Shown here piece by piece: positions 5,761 through 6,337 of a DNA stretch of 6,337 bases. Source of the DNA: Syntrophomonadaceae bacterium (lineage in GTDB: Bacteria > Bacillota > Syntrophomonadia > Syntrophomonadales > Syntrophomonadaceae). Numbering within the stretch: position 1 is the first letter of the stretch; each line of letters opens with the position of its first letter. The notes under the pieces were generated by a model. That model was not told where the DNA came from. It saw only the letters and a list, made by a program, of their open reading frames with translations, and did no database searches. Position numbers and translations under genes: made by a program. The stretch lies in assembly GCA_031265005.1 (NCBI GenBank), contig JAISDD010000023.1, positions 1 through 6,337 of the forward strand, written 5' to 3'.

Positions 5761-6337
5761 AACGATATTTACCGGATTGATTGAAGAAATAGGGCAGATT
5801 CGTAATGTAGAACCAAGGTCTGAATCGATAAAAATAGACATAAAAGCTGATAAAATACTCGAAGATATAGCCTTGGGAGACAGCATAGCCGTTAATGGAG
5901 TTTGTTTAACCATAATAGGTTTTGGCGATAAATATTTCAGCGCTGAAGCGATGCCGGAAACTATGGATAAAAGTACTTTAAATGTCCTGCGCAAAGGCGA
6001 CCGGATCAATTTGGAAAGAGCTTTGCGTCTGGGCGACCGTTTAGGAGGGCATATAGTTCAAGGACATGTGGACGCGATTGGAACCATCGTAAAAAAAGAA
6101 ATATTTGATATTGCTATTATTTATACTATAGCGGCTTCTCCCGAGGTTATGAAATATGTAGTTAGCAAAGGCTCCATTGCCGTCGAGGGGGTGAGTTTGA
6201 CTATAGCTTCTGTACAGGAAAAAGAGTTCAAGGTGTCTTTAATTCCTCATACGGCTGATTACACAGTTTTAGGAAGCAAAAAAGACGGGGATATTGTTAA
6301 TTTGGAAACCGATATTATTGGTCGTTATGTGGAAAAA
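5756..6337 (+). CDS. ribE: Riboflavin synthase alpha chain (3' end outside window)
   Basis: The frame from GTG 5756 is open for 194 codons to the window edge. It encodes the trimeric riboflavin synthase, which converts two 6,7-dimethyl-8-ribityllumazines into riboflavin and the pyrimidinedione precursor. The two lumazine-binding repeats show as paired motifs: SIAVNGVCLT (43–52) and SIAVEGVSLT (140–149). Also visible are FTGLIEE (5–11), MPET (66–69), NLERA (85–89), GGHIVQGHVD (97–106), SLIPHT (161–166) and DIIGRY (186–191). The family is about 210–215 residues, so roughly 20 are missing. The start is uncertain. GTG 5756 overlaps the ribD stop as GTGA and would add three residues before the normally N-terminal MFTG. 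ATA 5765 would place Met exactly at that position and has the better ribosome-site spacing. I give GTG as the conventional call. It is co-transcribed with ribD under the FMN riboswitch. Confidence 0.93.
   Translation, partial: MITIFTGLIEEIGQIRNVEPRSESIKIDIKADKILEDIALGDSIAVNGVCLTIIGFGDKYFSAEAMPETMDKSTLNVLRKGDRINLERALRLGDRLGGHIVQGHVDAIGTIVKKEIFDIAIIYTIAASPEVMKYVVSKGSIAVEGVSLTIASVQEKEFKVSLIPHTADYTVLGSKKDGDIVNLETDIIGRYVEK

Noticed and set aside
5671..6009. Minus-strand open frame over the ribD/ribE junction
   Set aside because: The plus strand clearly encodes riboflavin synthase through this stretch.
1..6337. An undescribed defence, mobile or biosynthetic system
   Set aside because: Every gene belongs to a well-known housekeeping family, codon use looks uniform, and there are no transposase, integrase, CRISPR or toxin–antitoxin signals.

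Overview
The window comes from a low-to-moderate GC bacterium, most likely a Bacillota (Firmicutes) member. This is inferred from the gene order rlmN–prpC–prkC–rsgA–rpe (as around prpC/prkC in Bacillus subtilis), the PASTA-domain Ser/Thr kinase, strong Shine-Dalgarno sites and an FMN riboswitch. I cannot place it to genus. Negativicutes or Clostridia would fit the A/T-rich codon use and the riboflavin genes sitting directly after rpe, but that is a guess.

Region 1 (1–4367) is one tightly packed plus-strand operon. It holds the last 20 codons of rlmN (23S rRNA/tRNA methyltransferase), prpC (PP2C phosphatase), prkC (membrane PASTA kinase), rsgA (30S-assembly GTPase) and rpe (ribulose-phosphate 3-epimerase). 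Gaps are 49, 14, 30 and 2 nt. PrpC and PrkC form an opposing phosphatase/kinase pair. In B. subtilis the RsgA orthologue CpgA is a known PrkC substrate, so signalling and ribosome assembly are linked here. No intrinsic terminator is visible after rpe.

Region 2 (4368–4652) is a 285-nt regulatory stretch with no gene. It contains a strong sigma-A-type promoter starting 8 nt after the rpe stop, a canonical FMN riboswitch aptamer, a Rho-independent terminator and the ribD ribosome binding site.

Region 3 (4653–6337) begins a riboflavin operon: ribD (deaminase/reductase) and ribE (riboflavin synthase alpha chain), the latter cut off by the window end. The downstream rib genes (ribBA, ribH) would be expected outside the window.

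I see no mobile element, CRISPR array, tRNA or rRNA, and no gene that looks like an undescribed system. The points worth a second look are translational and regulatory. ribE may start at a rare AUA codon behind a near-perfect Shine-Dalgarno. prkC appears to start at TTG. An A8 run in prkC would give a soluble kinase if slipped either way. The riboswitch terminator may also attenuate read-through from the upstream kinase/translation operon.
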